The position numbers were made by a program, and so were the translations under genes. Positions 11,728 to 24,265 of a DNA stretch of 64,000 nucleotides are shown piece by piece. Position 1 is the first letter of the stretch, and the number at the start of each line of letters is the position of its first letter. Source of the DNA: Odiellus spinosus (lineage: Eukaryota; Arthropoda; Arachnida; Opiliones; Phalangiidae); assembly GCA_963920705.1 (NCBI GenBank), contig OY987232.1, positions 16,802,942-16,866,941 on the forward strand, written 5' to 3'. Under the pieces are notes generated by a model. It was not told the origin of the DNA. It was given only the letters and a program-made list of their open reading frames with translations, and made no database searches.

Positions 11728-12186
11728 GAAGAAATTTAGGATGTCCATGAATCCAGCTAAGCCTATTTTCCATGTAAGTTTTAAATTTATTTCTAGTTAA
11801 ATATTTATTTGTAATTTTTTTTTACTAACTAGGTTTATTTAAACGACAAGTAATTAGTTTAACTATGAATTTAGTAACAGTCTAATAAATTAACTAATTG
11901 GCACATCAAAACTTATTTCTCAACAGGTGTAATATTACAATGAAATGATTTAATTTGTGCAATTTCCTTTGAACTTAAAATTATATTTCACTTCCTATAT
12001 CGTATATATCTTGTTTGGGTAAAATTTATGTAAATCTATTTAAATGTTGTAATAAATGCCGTGAAACTCGTTTAACCCTAGTCTATCGGTCAAAGGCTCA
12101 GGTTTTTCCCATCTGCGATGAAGGTCAACAACAGCTAAAACATAAGCCAGCATGAGGGAGAGATTAGGGAAATTGTTTTTGTAAGA
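11728..12186. other. Non-coding; fragment of a CTAAGCCTATTTT repeat
   Basis: Positions 11,740-11,870 resemble 15,040-15,110 and 20,815-20,945 (shared TGAATCCAGCTAAGCCTATT-like strings), a dispersed repeat of unknown class. The remainder shows nothing. Confidence 0.5.
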
Positions 12187-12718
12187 AATTCGTATAATTT
12201 TTATTAATTGGATAAAATCTACTAAATTCTGATTGATTAAAAATAGACTATTTTTCATTCTAGTTAATTTATTCGAAGATAAAGTAAAAAAACGTAATCC
12301 ACATCCGTTTTTATCCAAAAATGGCAACTTATCTTAGAATATTATAGACGTTATACGTTCGGATAAAAACATTCAAAATTTATTTTCCGTGAAAAATAAC
12401 GAATAAAAAGATGATTTAAAATCTTAGTTTCGTCGTTTTATTTATATTCTTCGAATTAAAAGTCAATTTGAAATATTGTTTCTTATATTTTAGACTAATT
12501 CTGGAAACGCGAATGTTTCTTATCCATCGTTATACGTTTGAATACGAGTAATTTGTAGATAGATAAAGCGGCGAAGGCTTATCTTCGGGTAAACCTTTTA
12601 ACAATTATACGAATATACAAATTTAATTGTTTTAGTTACAAACAATTTATCCGAAAATAAAATATCTAAAAATATACGAATAACAGAAGATAATGGATCG
12701 ATCCGATTCTGAGCTTGG
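12187..12718 (+). mobile_element. GAGCTC-ended TA-site element, near full length
   Basis: Matches 16,248-16,800 almost throughout. The left terminus starts at AATTCGTATAA, without GAGCTCGG. The right terminus is degenerate (GATTCTGAGCTT). Confidence 0.8.
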
Positions 12719-13011
12719 AATTTCTAGTTACTTCCAAGATTGTTGAAATATATTTATCTTCTGTTTACAAATGTGACAGTTTTGAAAATGGTTATATATG
12801 TTTTGGTGACAATCGCGTAAAAAAAACGACATCTTGTGGAAAGAAAGATGGTTACTTTTTAGTTTTTATATAAAAATATTAGATGATGAATTTCGTACTA
12901 AAGTTATTTATTATTTAGCTTCGTTCAACAATGAAAGGTTCCTAATGTTATGTCTGTTAAAGTGTAGCTGTTACCATTTTTATATTTTTCGTTTTATCAT
13001 ATTATTAAAAC

Positions 13012-13353
13012 CAGAAGCCGATGAAACCCTCATTTGAAGTCTATTACTCCCGGGTCTTGTCTACCCCTCTCTGTATGGGTTAGTTTCAAAAAGCGCGATT
13101 CGTACGCCTCCTAACGGTAGATATTTTCGGAGCGGGAGTTCGTCGAGCGAATATCTCTAGCAGCCTTGGAGTACGTCAAAAAAAAAAACGTCGTCGTTTG
13201 TGGAGAGAGAGAATTTCCAATTTTCCGTAGACAGGGGGGTATGAAGTAGGACCCCTCCGATCTCGTAAAATTGGGAATTTTACCCATACAGAGAGGAGCG
13301 CTATATGGAACATTGGAGTAGTAGACTTCAAAGGAGGGTTTCATCGGCTTCTG
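13012..13353 (-). mobile_element. CAGAAGCCG MITE, copy 5
   Basis: A 342-bp element with exact 7-bp duplication TTAAAAC at 13,005-13,011 and 13,354-13,360. Slightly longer than the others because of an extended A-run in the middle. Confidence 0.96.
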
Positions 13354-13548
13354 TTAAAACGTCATATTCAAAATTTTATACCCCTGGGTTGAGGTATAGA
13401 TCATTTTTAACCCGATATTTGACGTGGTTTATTTGTGAAATGTAATTAACGATAATTAAATTCATAAAAGGTAGTTGACTTGATCTGGATCAAGTACTTT
13501 TACGAGAAAGACGCCGCGAAAGCGATCTTTTATTACTGGTGCCAGAAC

Positions 13549-14112
13549 AGGGTTCGTACAAAATTTTTGAAGTTAATTTCCCTGACTTTTCCAGGTTTTC
13601 CCTGACCATTTCCAAATAATTTCCCTGACCAATTTTAATATTTTTTTTTCATGAATATATTCTTACGAGCTTGAGCTGTTGGCAATTCCCACATTTTATT
13701 TGACATAGTTTATCAATCGGGATCAGCTGATAGTTTACTCGGAATATGAGAAACAATTTGAATCTTTAGGCAAATATTTTCAGTTTATAATAATTACGTT
13801 ACAACTAATTGGTAAATCAATCATAAACATTTCCTTGACACGTACCAAAATATTTATTTTTTCTGACCATTTGGGCTATTTTCAAATTCCCTGACTTTTT
13901 CTGACCTTTGGGGCCACTTTCCAAATTCCCTGATTTTTCCTGACCTTTGGGGCCACTTTCCAAATTCCCTGACTTTTCCCTGTTCTCCCTGTTTTCCCTG
14001 ACGAATATTTTCAACTTAAAATAATTATTTATTACAATTAAACGGTTAACCAATCATAAACCTATTTTAAAATCCCCTGACTTATCCAGATAGCGTACGA
14101 ACCGAACCTGAA
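13549..14112. mobile_element. hAT-like element, CAGGGTTCGTAC subfamily
   Basis: Left end CAGGGTTCGTAC; the right end GTACGAACCGAACCTG is its imperfect inverse. The interior has CCCTGACTTTTCC-type repeats and a flank shared with 1750-1915. It is a second subfamily, distinct from CAGGGTTGCC. No transposase. Confidence 0.65.
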
Positions 14113-15019
14113 TTAAGCCTAATTCTCTATAAATCGAAGCCTATTAACAATGGTTAATTAAAACCATTGTTTTGAGGCAAACATCTTGATTGAAAACGAG
14201 TGTGTTACACTTTTAAAATTAAACGAAAAACAAAATCCACCTACCTACAAACAAATCCAATTGAAATAAGGTCGAAGATGCTAATCCACACTTGTAGCGT
14301 GATGATGAATTGCTCGAAGATTAACAACCAAGATTGAAATTTTCCTGGCACTTTTTTGTTCGAGATTAATTAGAGGAAGGTATTCAAATTAACGTTTGAA
14401 TCTTCTAGACGTTTTTCCCGTATTTTACAACGAATAGTTCATAGTTCACGGAGTCAACACGCACATTTGAAGTAACAGTTAGTTACGCGATACTAGAGCC
14501 ACCGCTCGTTTAACGATAGAAACTTGAGAGAGGCGAATCATACGCGACTTTTAGGTCGGACAACCAAATCTCATCTGGCGAATCCCGAGAGAGTCCTGCT
14601 CTGCAGAGAGTGGACCGGCTTGTGACGAACGTAGGAACTAAACCTCATCTCTTCCGCCACCAACGAAAGATGACGAGAAGCCGCCTGGAAGTGAAGGAAA
14701 TCAAAAATATAAAGATACGTTAAATGTAAAACATAAAATAGGCTTTTGTTTCATTTTAGAATTGGGGTAATCTTTAAAATCAGATTTTTACGCTATTTAA
14801 GAGTGAATGCAACCATTATTTATCGTTTAAAAAGGCCTAATCCTATTTGTAAAACAAAATTACAAACAAATATTAAACTAGAAATAAATTTAAAAAATAG
14901 GCTTAGCTCGATTCATGGAGATTCTGAATTATTTCGTTTTGAAAGGTCAAAGATCAATCGAATGATATTGGAAGTCTCACAGAGATCTCGCTTTAACGCT
15001 TTAACCTTTGTTGATTGGT
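14113..15019. other. Non-coding; one less AT-rich patch
   Basis: Positions 14,440-14,700 are clearly less AT-rich than the surroundings and might be an exon or promoter of an unrecognised gene. No frame there resembles a known protein. Positions 14,740-15,010 hold only a short uninformative frame. Confidence 0.4.
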
Positions 15020-16240
15020 CCCTGACCCTTTAATGCGAAGAAATTCAGGATCTAGATGAATCTAGCTAAGCCTATTTTAATTTTTTTACTGGTGGATTAG
15101 GCCTATTTAAAATAGACAAATAAATTTAAAATGTTCGTTATTTTATAAGATTGGCTTTCATATACCGCTTTTTCAATAAGAGCATGCGCAGTTTCTTTTG
15201 TTACACTGTGTTTTTTTTGTGTGAGGTATTCTATAAGCTTCCGCACCTTTACTCGGGATGCTTTGTGTCGGCCCATCCACCTGATAGAGGGTGAAATCAA
15301 CCTACCCCCTACCCACAAAACTCCATTGACGATAAAAAAGGCTAATGGCAGTTTCCTGAATATGGCTGTATTAACTCCAACAGGGATATAACATAATGTG
15401 CCAAACTTATATACTCTAGACCCCAGTTTTCTTTCAATATGGGGTATATCAGAAGCCGATGAAACCCTCCTTTGAAGTCTACTACTCTAATGTTCCATAT
15501 AGCGCTCCTCTCTGTATGGGTAAAATTACCAATTTTACGAGATCGGAGGGGTCCTACTTCATACCCCCCTGTCTACGGAAAATTGGAAATTCTCTCTCTC
15601 CACAAACGACGACGTTTGTTTGACGAACTCCGAGGCTGCTAGAGATATTCGCTCGACGAACTCCCGCTTCGAAAATATCTACCGTTAGGAGGCGTACGAA
15701 TCGCGCTTTTTGAAACTAACCCATACAGAGAGGGGTAGACATGATCCGGGAGTAATAGACTTCAAAGGAGGGTTTCATCGGCTTCTGATATGGGGTATAT
15801 TTATGGGGTGAGGAAACTCTAAGATTCTTGGGGGTTGCTGTAGCAGATGGTTCGTTGGAACCAGAATATTTTGCATGATGAAGTGACACTTTTAAGGAGA
15901 TTGTTGGACGCCATAAGGTATTCAGTCGGTCAAAGGGAAAATTGTAACAAAAGAAAGATATACCTTTTTTCTAAACTTAGAACCATAAACGACCTTCATC
16001 AAGTCTTATCTAAATCTATTAAAGGGAGAATGCAACCTAACAATAAGTTTATCATTTAAATAATCCTAATCCACCAGTAAACAAAATTTACAAATAAATA
16101 TTGAACTAGAAATAAATTTAAAACTTATCATGAGAAATAGGCTTAGCTGGATTCATGGAGGTTCTGAATATCTTCGTATTGATGGAGATCTTTCTTATTG
16201 GTTGTTGACCCTTTAATGAGAAGAAATTCAGAATCTCCAT
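15020..16240. mobile_element. Palindromic CTAAGCCTATTTT element, unclassified
   Basis: The left arm (about 15,040-15,110, TTCAGGATCTAGATGAATCTAGC) and right arm (about 16,050-16,170, TAGGCTTAGCTGGATTCATGG) are inverted relative to each other. Related single arms lie at 11,740 and 20,815. The roughly 900-bp interior has no recognisable protein and is interrupted by a MITE at 15,450-15,787. Confidence 0.55.
15450..15787 (+). mobile_element. CAGAAGCCG MITE, copy 6
   Basis: A 338-bp element. It is flanked by an exact 13-bp direct repeat, ATATGGGGTATAT, rather than the 7-bp duplication seen at the other copies. Confidence 0.95.
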
Positions 16241-16247
16241 GAATCTA

Positions 16248-16800
16248 GAGCTCGGAATTCATGTAATTTTTTATTAATTGGATAAAATCTATTAAATTCT
16301 GATGTATATTATCTGTTTGATTAAAAATAGACTAATTTTCATTCGAGTTAACTTATTCGAAGATAAAGTAAAAAAACATAATCCATATCCGTTTTTATCC
16401 AAAAATGGCAACTTATCTTAGAATATTATAGACGTTATACGTTCGGATAAAAAAATTCAAAATTTATTTTCGTGAAAAATAACGAATAAAAAGATGATTT
16501 AAAATCTTAGTTTCGTCGTTTTATTTATATTCTTCGAATTAAAAGTCAATTTGAAATATTGTTTCTTATATTTTCGACTAATTCTGGAAACGCGAATGTT
16601 TCTTATCCATCGTTATACGTTTGAATACGAGTAATTTGTAGATAGATAAAGCGGCAAATTTCTTATCTTCGGGTAAACCTTTTAACAATTATACGAATAT
16701 ATAAATTTCATTGTTTTAGTTACAAAAAAATTATCCGAAAATAAAATATCTAAAAATATACGAATAACAGAAGATAATGGATCGATCAAATTCCGAGCTC
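16248..16800 (+). mobile_element. GAGCTC-ended TA-site element, full length
   Basis: A 553-bp element starting GAGCTCGGAATTC and ending AATTCCGAGCTC, flanked by TA on both sides (16,246-16,247 and 16,801-16,802). A TA duplication fits the Tc1/mariner superfamily, but the termini are not diagnostic. No coding capacity. Confidence 0.9.
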
Positions 16801-17137
16801 TAGCCTATTTTACAAAAAAAATTAGGCTTATTTAAAAAATTAGGTTGCATTCTTTCTTTAAGTGGAAAGTTATCAGATAATGATGATGAAAACGCATAAA
16901 TAATGTCAGAGTTTAAAATAGGCTTAATCACAATCATTTCCTTCCGATAAATAAAAATGACATAAACTACTTATTTATAAACGCGATTTAACATTGAATA
17001 TCATTCCGCTTAGGTCTTTTCTACTACGCAAACTAAACTTGTAAAAATATTAAAATATCGGCATAAAAAGGCGATTATTTTCACACTTCGAAAAATGGCG
17101 GGAAAATAATATAATCAAGTTTTTTTTTAAGTTAGGG
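16801..17137. other. Non-coding stretch, nothing recognised
   Basis: Begins with a CTAAGCCTATTTT-type fragment. The rest is AT-rich without features. Confidence 0.45.
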
Positions 17138-17418
17138 CAAGAAGGATCAGACAAGGAGAGGAAAAGTGGGGACGGCGCGGTTCCTACTGCGTCGGCCTAA
17201 ACTCCCACACTGGGAGAACGGGGGTAGAGACGTTTCGTGGTAAAATGTTGTCACGTGGGTAAAACGAATCCTTTATGAGACGCGCTAGCTAGCGACCACG
17301 TGACAACAGTTTACCTCGAGAATTTCCTATCCCCCCTTTCCACCCGAGTGGGAGGTTGGCTCTTCTCTCTCTAACTCAACGCAGTCCCACATTTCCTCTC
17401 CTTATCTGATCCTTCTTG
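17138..17418 (+). mobile_element. CAAGAAGGATCAGA MITE, copy 1
   Basis: A 281-bp GC-richer element with inverted ends CAAGAAGGATCAGA and TCTGATCCTTCTTG. It is flanked by an exact 7-bp duplication GTTAGGG (17,131-17,137 and 17,419-17,425). Much of the interior is quasi-palindromic around GCTAGCTAGC near 17,285. No coding capacity. Confidence 0.95.
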
Positions 17419-17829
17419 GTTAGGGTTAACTTTTCCTTCTAAAATGAAGTTTTATATTATCTATCAATTCTCTTAAGCCTTTGTCATTATGAAAACTGGA
17501 TAGAAATAAAGCTTTTCCTTTAGAATTTCATTATTATCGACATCAACCTAGATACGCGGAAGTTTGACATAAATTAATCCACAGAATATTTGATATTTTG
17601 AAAGAAAATAAAAAATAACAAAGATATTACGTGTTAACTAGGATGGAACACGCCTCAAAGATTATCTAAACATGGTTTAAAGGAAACCACTTTTAGAAAA
17701 CCAGGCGTTTTCCCTCATCCCTATTTTCACAACTAAATAAGAAGATTAACATCTAATTAATCGAGGCTAGATTAAATTTTTAAAGTGATTCTGTCACCAA
17801 TTTCTAAATTTTTATTATCAAACGAACCA

Positions 17830-18800
17830 CAAACGCTATCAGTTCGCCGGTTTTCATTTAAATTTGAATTGAAATCTTCTTTAGTTCGTGACGTAATTTT
17901 GATAATTATAACGCGAGTGATTAACGAACCGCGATTAAAGGGCTTAGGTTCATTTGCTCGACTTCCAATTGATCGACAAGGAGTCCGTTTGATCGACTAC
18001 CGTTTGATCGACTCCCATTTGATCGACTCCCATTTGATCGACAAGCCATTCCAATTGATCGACAGCCCAGTTTTTTAGCGAGTAACGAGTATAGGTCAAA
18101 GTTTTTTTTGCAAGAAACTATTAAAGGTTAAATTATGGTATATAAATAAGAACTAATTCAAATAATAATTATTCCGTGAAAATGGGGTCAGAGTACTCGT
18201 TTGTCGGTTAGGTTAGGTTTGGGTTAGGTTAGGTTTGGGTTAGGTTAGGTTGGTTAATCTATTTATAATCGTTATTACGAAGTTGACCAATTGGGAAACG
18301 ATCAAATGCACCCTTTGTTGTCGGTAATTTGGGATTAGGCATCAATCATTTGATCCCTTTGTCGATCGTTTGGGAGTCGATCAAGTGGACCTCTTGTCGA
18401 TGATTTGGGAGGCGATCAAGTGGACCTCTTGTCGATCATTTGGGAGTCGATCAATTGTGAGTCGATCATTTGGGTGTCGATCAAGTGGACCTCTTGTCGA
18501 TCATTTGGGAGTCGATCAAGTGGACCCAAATCGATTAAAGATCACTTAATCGAAATTTGATCATTTCCGTACCTATTATCTCGCGTTCTAATATCACTAG
18601 AACTTTACTTCCGACGAAATGGTAAAAGTCAGGTTTAGTTCGTGGTATAATTTGACAATTTTAAGTTTAATTTTAATCTAATTACGATAAGAAACGTATA
18701 TTATCACGGTGTTTTACGGATAAACTCGAAGATATCGCCACGATATAGTCTATATTATCCGAAACCTGGCCTACAGAATGCCCACCCGTTTCCGCAAGAT
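17830..18800. repeat. Larger dispersed repeat, copy B
   Basis: Sister of copy A at 7905-8660. Carries the Mutator-like element at 17,941 and retains the empty site of the copy A MITE. Confidence 0.85.
17941..18531. mobile_element. Mutator-like element with GATCGAC subrepeats and TTAGG tract, copy 1
   Basis: A 591-bp element with a 9-bp duplication CGATTAAAG (17,932-17,940 and 18,532-18,540). The uninterrupted site is seen in copy A at about 8005-8025. The ends GGCTTAGGTTCATTTGCTCG and, inverted, ATTTGGGTCCACTTGATCG are similar. Both ends consist of arrays of about 13-bp GTCGATCA-containing units. The middle holds GGTTAGGTTAGG stretches (18,208-18,252). The 9-bp duplication suggests the Mutator superfamily (inference). 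Confidence 0.85.
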
Positions 18801-20394
18801 GCGGGATACTGGAAACAAAATGTAATCCAAAATGGGGACAGAGTCACTTTAAAATAATTTAGAAACATTGACATTAATTAGGAATTTTATAAACACACCC
18901 AATTTACCCGGTAAATTATGTTCTTAGGATGAAATCTTAATGATCATGAGTGATTAAAAATAGATAAGACATTTTTGTTAATCAAAGCAGCGCTTATTAA
19001 CTAAAAATAATTTATATAGAGCATAATTATGCCGTGAAAAAATCTTTTGTTTCACTTTTTCACGCACGAGAAATGTAAGTTTGCTAAAATAATTTTTCTC
19101 AATCAAATCTGGACACCTTGGCCAATTAACGTTTATTAATTTTTAAGTCTAATTATCTATAAAATTGGATGTATTCAAGTCTTATTAATATAATTAGAAT
19201 AGGATGACAATCGATTTTAAAAGCAGGGCATGGATGGAGTCCTAATCAGATCGCGATTAAATTCGACCCTATATTAATCCAAAGGGGAATTGTTAATTAA
19301 ATCTCCGGATGTCAAAATTTAATTAGACTACACGTCGCTTTTAAACAATTAAGAAGTGAAATTAAATTAAAATGGACAGATGAAGGACAGTTATTTTAGA
19401 TCATACGTGAAGATGCTCTAGCTATAATAGTTTCCACAGATTGATTTATTGATATCAAATACCAGATAATCCCTGAAATGGTCTTGGTTATTAGAGACCA
19501 ATCTGCGGAAAGCCACGATTTGACAGAAAGTTAATAGGGCCGTAATTCTCTAGTAATCCCTGGTAATTTTGGTATCTTAACTATTTCCTCGAATTAATTA
19601 CAATAATTCTTATTCAAATCTAAGTTAAATAGTTTAAATAAATCTTACTCAGTTTTGACAAAGATTTTGGAATCTCAAGCTAAAGATAAAAACAAATTTG
19701 AAAGGTAAGCTTACCTTACATGTCAAATAGTAATTAGCTGGTAATTAGGCGCGATTTCAATTATGTTCTTCACCAAATACACGCGTTATTAGGTAATCCA
19801 AGATTATATCCAGCCACACAAATTGAAATCACTTTGGGGCCAGCAGTTCAAAATATTTAAAATCGAATTCACTCCAATAGTTATAAGTTCGCCACGAAAA
19901 CCGAGACAAGGGACTTACGGTTAATATTCTCGTTTCGAGTTAAAATAAGTAAATTCCGAGCAATTTTTACGGTAAATTAAACATAAACAACTTTAAATTT
20001 AACTTGGAATACTTAAAAACCCGAAAACTTTAAATGTTTTATCAATTTTAAAGCCGGAAAATAACAATCTGCATAAGCAGCCGCGTAACAGTTTCCCGCC
20101 CGTTAGGCTTAACTTTAAGGCGTCTGTTTTCGTAGGTGACCGCTAGATGGCGAGTATGGTCCCATAAAGGTTGCTGCCCTAGCACACTATGTGCTCCCCT
20201 GTTGGGCTAGACTCCGGAGTCCCTGTCTAAAAAGGGACTGAACTGAACTGAACATATATTTATATTTTTCTCAAGATAATTTCTTTCGACTGAAATAAAT
20301 TACGATAAGGGTTTGTTCGGATTTAAAAAAGATGAATAATTTAAAATAACAATGAATTATTTTCCAAAACTAACAAAAAAACATTAAATTATTT
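18801..20394. other. Non-coding stretch, nothing recognised
   Basis: No gene-like frame, element terminus or recurring repeat was identified. Positions 20,080-20,250 are less AT-rich and contain a short ACTGA run, but no known protein is encoded. Confidence 0.45.
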
Positions 20395-20760
20395 GGAAAT
20401 ATATTACAAATTTTAAACTCGAGTTTCTTCGCGGATTTTAACCCAAATTGAGATCTCGAAGCTAGAATTGTTCCTTTCGATTTAGATGAAAAAATATAAT
20501 TATTATATTTCATTCTACACGGATTTCGAGAAACGTCGTATTTTTATCTTCGCGTTATCCGTTCGAATAAACGCGATTTGTTTATTAATCGAGCTTAAAA
20601 TTTTATCTCCGGATCTAAGTCGTATCCAGCATTTGAATACGATTCTGTTTATATAATTTGTGGATTTATATTAACTTAAATATCCGAGATTAAAATATCT
20701 GAAAAAAAGGCCTAGTTATCAATGGATATCCGAAGTTATTCATTATCCAATTCCAAGCTC
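20395..20760 (+). mobile_element. GAGCTC-ended element, second subfamily, 5'-truncated
   Basis: Shares GAACGATTTC-free core strings such as GAAACGTCGTATTTTTATCT with 9712-10,247 and 21,475-21,987. Ends AATTCCAAGCTC, a degenerate terminus. Confidence 0.75.
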
Positions 20761-21474
20761 TCTACTACCAATCATTTTATTCTTGTTTTGGTCGATAGCT
20801 CGATATTGAAGGGGAGCTAAGGATCTCCATGAATCCAAGCTAAGCCTATTTTTCGGGTAAGTTTTAAATTTATCTATAGTTTAATAATTGTTTGTAATTT
20901 TGTTTACTGGTGGATTAGGCCTATTTAAACGATAAGGAATCGATAAAAAAAATCACTTGTTGTTAGGTTGCATTCTCCCTTTAAAAAAAGGTGGTCGATT
21001 TGGGCCATTTTGGGCTCCCTCTTACCATGAGCGCGGTTAATTCACCCAGCGGCCGTTTCAGTTAATTTTGCTTTTCTCTCTCTCTCGCTGCTTAAGGCCA
21101 TTAATTTATAATCAGAGCGCTGAAAGCGGTCGTTCCAAGGTTGGGCGTAAAGCGCGATGCCCCCCTTTAACAAACGCTTGCGGGGGCAGACGCCCACCCA
21201 CTCTTCGTCGCCCATTTATCGAAGATTGGATTTGAAAAGGAGCTCCTTTAGCCAACCCCCCTCGATACGCGAAAAGTGGAAAGGGGTTTGAGGGTGGCGG
21301 ACCCATTATCAAGCAACTATAAGGCGGGAAAAGGGGTTGATTATTTCAAAAATATTTTAATAGACTCGTATTTATCAAAGTCTGATGCAGATTATATTTG
21401 TTTACAGTCTTGGAATTTAAATGGGAGAGAAATAAATCGTGGCTAAATATTGTAAGTAACAAAACTTAAAAATA
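20761..21474. other. Non-coding; CTAAGCCTATTTT fragment and a GC-richer patch
   Basis: Positions 20,815-20,990 are a fragment of the CTAAGCCTATTTT repeat. Positions 21,030-21,310 are less AT-rich with one short frame on the minus strand that resembles no known family. Confidence 0.5.
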
Positions 21475-21987
21475 GAGCTCGGAATTCGTATAACTTTTGT
21501 TAATTGAATAAGACCATCGTGAATGTCAATCAGATATTAAAATATCCATTTCTTATTCGAGTTAACGGATACCCGAATGTAACGGCAAACTTACAATTAC
21601 TACTCATTGTAATTTAGGAAATTGATACGAGTTATTCATTCGCCGATAACAATTTGAAACCTTTCGAGTTTCTTCGTCTATTTTAACCCAAAATTGAGAT
21701 CTCGAAGCTAGAATTGTTCCTTTCGATTTAGATGAAAAAAAATCGAATTATTATATTTCATTCTACACGGATTTCGAGAAACGTCGTATTTTTATCTTCG
21801 CATTATCCGTTCGAATAAACGCCTAATTTTGTTTATTAATCGAGCTTAAAATTTTATCTACGGATCTAATTCGTATCCAGCATTTGAATACGATTCTGTT
21901 TATATAATTTGTGGATTTATATTAACTTAAATTTACCGAGATTAAAATATCCGAAAAAAAAGGCCTAGTTATCAATGGATATCCGAT
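21475..21987 (+). mobile_element. GAGCTC-ended element, second subfamily
   Basis: Begins TA-GAGCTCGGAATTCGTATAA at 21,473 and runs to about GGATATCCGATTA, where the right terminus is lost. Interior matches the 9712 and 20,395 copies. Confidence 0.82.
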
Positions 21988-22394
21988 TACGATGATTAGT
22001 TTTCCTCCTAGTACCTCCAAATTGATTTGGCATGGACAAAGTCAGGCTTCGTTAAATCTCTACCGATTCAAGTCAACAAACAAAATATACATAAATAGTG
22101 AAATAGACTACGTTTACATTTCAAAGCAATTAAACTTTATTTAGTGACTACTCTATATTCCGTTTTCAATCAGGGTGAAACTCTAATTGTCGGGGGGAAA
22201 TTCGAGATAGAGACAACATTTAGAATAAAGGTTCCACCCTATCCCCCGCTTTGATGCCAGATTCAATGATAAATAGAGTAACAATTAATTAGTTCGCAGC
22301 CAGAGAAGTTCAATATTCGTTGCAGGTAGCCTTACTCTCAATTTATAGATTTAAAGGGAAAATATAAGTCAAAAATAAAACTCAAGTTTCATTA

Positions 22395-22544
22395 GTGCTC
22401 GGAATCGGATCGATTCATTATCTTCTGTTATTCGTATATTTTCAGATATTTTATTTTTGGATAAAATTGTAACTAAAACAATGAAATTTGTATATTCGTA
22501 TAATTGTTAATCCAATTAATTAAAATTATACGAATTCCGAGCTT
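22395..22544 (-). mobile_element. GAGCTC-ended element, 150-bp internal-deletion copy
   Basis: Both ends are present (GTGCTCGGAATCGGATCG and GAATTCCGAGCTT) and flanked by TA. The central roughly 400 bases of the 553-bp element are missing. Confidence 0.8.
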
Positions 22545-24156
22545 TAAGTTTCATTTATTTCGGGAATCATTATTCGAGGAGTTTCAAACAAACACGTTTT
22601 TGGTGTTTAGATAAATTTCAAAACTTTCAATCCAACCCTCAACTTCAAAATTTAAATTTACCACGAAAGTTAGTTGACTTTGCTACTTTGTAAGACTCGG
22701 CAGACACGCGCGTGATTTTATTAGTTACGCAATTTCACGATAGGCGCTTTTGATCGTCAGATTATGTTGTTTTTCTATCTTGAGTATTCATGCGTTAATA
22801 GTACTATTTCTAAACTATATAGGCTAAAGAAAAGGTTACACAGTTGTTTGATATAAAGTATAAAACCTAACAAGACTTCTAAGGCTTTATTTGTTTGCCC
22901 ATTGTTGGGGAGTTGGGGGTACACAAGAGCCAGCAGATTCTGAATTTTAATTAAACCGTATCCCTTCCTCTGTTCACCTTTCTCTCACGCGTGTGTGTGT
23001 GGGGAAAAGTTCTGATATTAAATATCAAAGTCATACGCAGCTTGGTTCGGGGACTCAAGACTTTATACAGTCTTTGATATACGCGCGTGCCAACGAAAAG
23101 GCCCGAGTTTCATATTAAAATTACTTTCATAATACCAAAGCTCTCCTTCCAAACCTCGATTATACCGAAGACAAAATAAAGGGCCCCCTATTTCTACGGC
23201 TATTGTTATTAAGCTAAACGTATACTAGGTTGTGCAACTTGGAAAAGGCAGTTAGACTGTTGCGAGTATATAGTAACCTTTATAATGGCTGTAATTAAAG
23301 ATCAGGGCTAGCTATCTATCTAGGAGTACGGTTACTAAGGTAAACTTCGACACATAACACACCGTAAAGAGATAGCATCACAAGTTTAACATGTAGGATT
23401 AAACAGAATTGATTAATTTACGTCCCAAGGAGGATGGTACAGCTTGTTATTCATACCACAAACGTCTAAGAAAAGGAATAATACCACAGACGAAACTTAA
23501 TCTGATAATATGCTATATATATAGTGTATGCCCGCTTTTACAGTCATTAATGTAATAACTGCCCAACAAATTAGAAATAAGTTATAATCCAAAATCTAAC
23601 CTTGATTCGTATCCTTTTTCTTCTTCTTTTAGGCGTAGACAAGAGGTGAAAGCCAGAGTTTCTCATAAAATCCGGGTGAAAGTTAATTATAGTATTTCTC
23701 ATTGTTTCCCCCGTCAAGTTTGTCAACTGAAGGTTTCCACGTAAGGGATTGATATACATTATACTAATGAGATTTACCGTTACCAACGACGAAACCAACA
23801 TTATATGTCGAATTTTTCAATTCTAAACACTAAACTAAAAGTTAAAACTTAATTAAAATGCTAACGAAAAGCCGTTACACATTATTGTTCCTGAATCCTG
23901 AATATCTTACAATTTGCAATTTGCCGTCTGCTTCTTTTGTTGAGTAGATTTAGGGCTGTAAATATGCAGTAATGAAGACTAGTTGAATGTCCCAAACTAA
24001 AAAATCGATTATGGCTTAGTGCGTGGATGGCATATATGTGAGTATAAATATTTGGGCTTTACAAAGATGGTGAAAGTATTTTTGGCAATTAGGCATAGGC
24101 TATTTATAAAGATATAAAATATCTTAAATAACCATCCAATTTGTTGAGGCCATAGG

Positions 24157-24190
<34 letters not shown>

Positions 24191-24265
24191 ACAAATTTTC
24201 TGCAACGTAGTCTGCTACAGAATATTACTTGCATTATTCCGAAAATGGATTCTAATTAGGCTTAA
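22545..24265. other. Region upstream of SLF1; A-run and a putative 5' UTR exon
   Basis: No gene is recognised in 22,545-24,160. An A-run of about 30 bases lies at 24,161-24,189. A strong donor-like string, CTTAA|GTAAGT, at 24,265/24,266 faces the acceptor before SLF1, so the SLF1 5' UTR exon probably ends at 24,265. The transcription start was not located. Confidence 0.45.

Noticed and set aside
15103-15318. Minus-strand 71-residue frame with IEYLTQKKHSVTKETAHALI
   Set aside because: Protein-like in composition, but isolated, without splice-supported extension and inside an unclassified repeat; at best a transposon gene scrap.
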